A stretch of DNA of 64,000 nucleotides, taken from assembly GCA_027486035.1 (NCBI GenBank), contig JAIXPX010000011.1:1-64000 (forward strand), in the 5' to 3' direction. Shown piece after piece: positions 62,604 through 64,000 of this stretch. The notes beneath the pieces are model-generated. The model ran no database searches, was not told the DNA's origin, and worked only from the letters and a program-made list of their open reading frames with translations. A program made the position numbers and the translations under genes. Position 1 is the first letter of the stretch. The number at the start of each line of letters is the position of its first letter. This stretch comes from Erythrobacteraceae bacterium. Its GTDB lineage: Bacteria > Pseudomonadota > Alphaproteobacteria > Sphingomonadales > Sphingomonadaceae.

Positions 62604-64000
62604 ATGCAATCGACCTTCACCGGCACGGCCGGCGCACACCGATTCACCCTGCTTGCAGGCGCGGCCACCCTCGCGCTTGCCATGCCGGGTGCAGCTTTCG
62701 CGCAGGACGCCCAGAGCGACAGCGCGGCCCCCGAGGCTGACGACAACGTCATCATCGTCACCGCGTCCAAGCGCGAGCAGACCCTGCAGGAGACGCCGAT
62801 CTCGGTGTCGGTGACCAGCGGCGAGACGATCGAGCGTGCGCAGATTCGCGACGTGCTCGACCTCCAGACCGTGGTGCCCTCGCTGCGCGTTAGCCAGCTC
62901 CAGACATCCTCGGCGACCACCTTCATCATCCGCGGCTTCGGCAACGGCGACAACAACTTCGGCATCGAGCCTTCGGTCGGCGTGTTCATCGACGGCGTGT
63001 TCCGTTCGCGCTCGGCTTCGGCCCTGTCCGACCTCAACATGGTCCAGCGCGTCGAAGTGCTGAACGGCCCGCAATCGACCCTGTTCGGCAAGAACGCCTC
63101 GGCGGGCGTGATCTCGGTCGTGACCAAGGAGCCGCAGTACGAGTTCGGCGGCTCGGTCGAAGCGGTCTACGGCAACTTCAACACCGTGTTCCTGCGCGGC
63201 GAGGTGACCGGCCCGATCAACGAGCAGGTCGCCTGGTCGGTTGACGGCACCTACCAGAAGCGCGACGGCTTTGGTCGCATCGTCAATCTGAACAATGCCG
63301 AGATCAACAACCGCGACCGCTGGTCGGCGCGCGGCCAGCTGCTCATCGAGCCCTCGGCTGACGTCAAGATCCGCCTGATCGGCGACTACGGCAAGATCGA
63401 CGAAGTGTGCTGCCAGACGAGCAATGTCGTTGTCGGCCCGGTCACCCAGCTCGCCGTCGGCGGCGTGGGCGGCCAGTTCCCGACGGACTTCTTCAGCAAC
63501 AACAACTTCCTCAACGTCGTTCCGGTCAACACCAACGAGAACTACGGCTTCTCGGGCCAGCTCGACTGGGCGCTGGGCAATGTGTCGCTGACCTCGATCA
63601 CCGCCTACCGCGAACTGCGCAACTTCTTCAATCAGGACATCGACTTCACCAGCGCGGACATTTCGAACGAAACCCGTGACCAGGCCGTCGACACCTTCAC
63701 CCAGGAAGTGCGCCTGACCTCGGATTTCGATGGTCCGATCAACTTCCTGCTGGGCGGCTACTACTTCGACGAGTCGATCAGCCAGGACAGCTCGCTGTCG
63801 GTCGGCCGCGACTTCCGCAACTTCGCCGCCATCCAGGCCGCGCCTGCCAGCCTGCTGCCGCCGAACCCGACCGCCGCCCAGCGCATCGCTGTCGGCAATG
63901 CGGTTCTGCGCAACGCGGAAGGCGCGCTCGGTCTGCCGCTCGGCTCGATCCTCGCCGGTCAGGGCCTGACCCGCGAGCGCTTCGCGATCGACAACACCTC
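62604..64000 (+). CDS. TonB-dependent receptor, 5' part (runs off the window)
   Basis: The first 465 residues are present. A signal peptide (RFTLLAGAATLALAMPGAAF, AQ) is followed by TonB box NVIIVTASKREQTLQETPIS. The plug has VVPSLRVSQLQTSSATTFII, RGFGNGDNNFGIEPSVGVFI, DGVFRSRSASAL and VEVLNGPQSTLFGKNASAGV. Barrel strands begin after GGSVEAVYGNFNTVF. The VIVTA-KR-TLQE start is typical of the sphingomonad receptors for organic nutrients. No Fur box is seen, so iron need not be the substrate. GGAGAGGAG upstream supports the start. Confidence 0.9.
   Translation, partial: MQSTFTGTAGAHRFTLLAGAATLALAMPGAAFAQDAQSDSAAPEADDNVIIVTASKREQTLQETPISVSVTSGETIERAQIRDVLDLQTVVPSLRVSQLQTSSATTFIIRGFGNGDNNFGIEPSVGVFIDGVFRSRSASALSDLNMVQRVEVLNGPQSTLFGKNASAGVISVVTKEPQYEFGGSVEAVYGNFNTVFLRGEVTGPINEQVAWSVDGTYQKRDGFGRIVNLNNAEINNRDRWSARGQLLIEPSADVKIRLIGDYGKIDEVCCQTSNVVVGPVTQLAVGGVGGQFPTDFFSNNNFLNVVPVNTNENYGFSGQLDWALGNVSLTSITAYRELRNFFNQDIDFTSADISNETRDQAVDTFTQEVRLTSDFDGPINFLLGGYYFDESISQDSSLSVGRDFRNFAAIQAAPASLLPPNPTAAQRIAVGNAVLRNAEGALGLPLGSILAGQGLTRERFAIDNT

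Overview
The window looks like chromosome of an alphaproteobacterium of the order Sphingomonadales, most like Erythrobacteraceae. The evidence is high GC content, a GcrA cell-cycle regulator, several large TonB-dependent receptors, a COQ6/UbiH-type hydroxylase, and the tsaD-gpsA / hemC-hemD / COG4223 arrangement common in that group. Most of it is ordinary core chromosome with closely packed operons, many of them joined by ATGA, GTGA or TGATG overlaps. One AT-richer accessory segment lies at about 5.0-8.4 kb.

Region by region: 1-4.8 kb has the 3' end of pnp, a small SpeE-like methyltransferase, a decayed DUF481 gene, gcrA, an ABC-2 permease, a PH-like membrane protein and hspQ. 4.9-8.6 kb is an island or scar behind tRNA-Ser(CGA): an orphan XRE antitoxin, a dead IS3 orfA, a TetR/ABA4-like/membrane-protein cassette, the first codons of a tyrosine integrase, and the tail of a TonB receptor. 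8.7-10.3 kb is an arsenic cassette (arsR-arsC-aquaporin). 10.3-12.4 kb is a plcP-agt lipid-remodelling pair. 12.8-15.1 kb is a Fur-boxed siderophore-type receptor.

15.4-25.8 kb is the most coherent accessory unit. It holds an HMG-CoA-lyase-like enzyme, HyuA and HyuB (ATP-dependent ring opening), a class III CoA-transferase and an isochorismatase-like amidohydrolase in one operon, plus a GntR/FCD regulator and a TonB receptor. Identical TTGTATACAA palindromes lie in front of the operon and between the regulator and the receptor. I read this as a TonB-coupled uptake and degradation system for an unidentified lactam, imide or hydantoin-like compound. 25.8-27.4 kb contains a deletion scar joining two truncated genes. 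27.5-30.5 kb encodes a cyanide-insensitive bd-type oxidase with its small DUF2474 subunit. 30.6-35.4 kb holds an alpha-hydroxy-acid oxidase, a semialdehyde dehydrogenase, an FAH-family enzyme and a maleylacetoacetate-isomerase-like GST; a near-parS palindrome lies between two of these.

35.5-48.4 kb is mostly housekeeping (single-domain receiver, flippase, gpsA, tsaD, hemC, hemD, UbiH, DsbD, S10 peptidase) and includes a perfect 35-bp inverted repeat between convergent genes. 48.4-52.9 kb has a HigBA module, uvrB, a DUF3617 lipoprotein and an alpha/beta hydrolase. 53.0-57.1 kb is the conserved but poorly understood gene set of circularly permuted ATP-grasp, alpha-E, transglutaminase-like protein and Anbu proteasome homologue. 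The window ends with a LuxR-type regulator, an extensin-like lipoprotein, putP, typA/bipA and the start of another TonB receptor.
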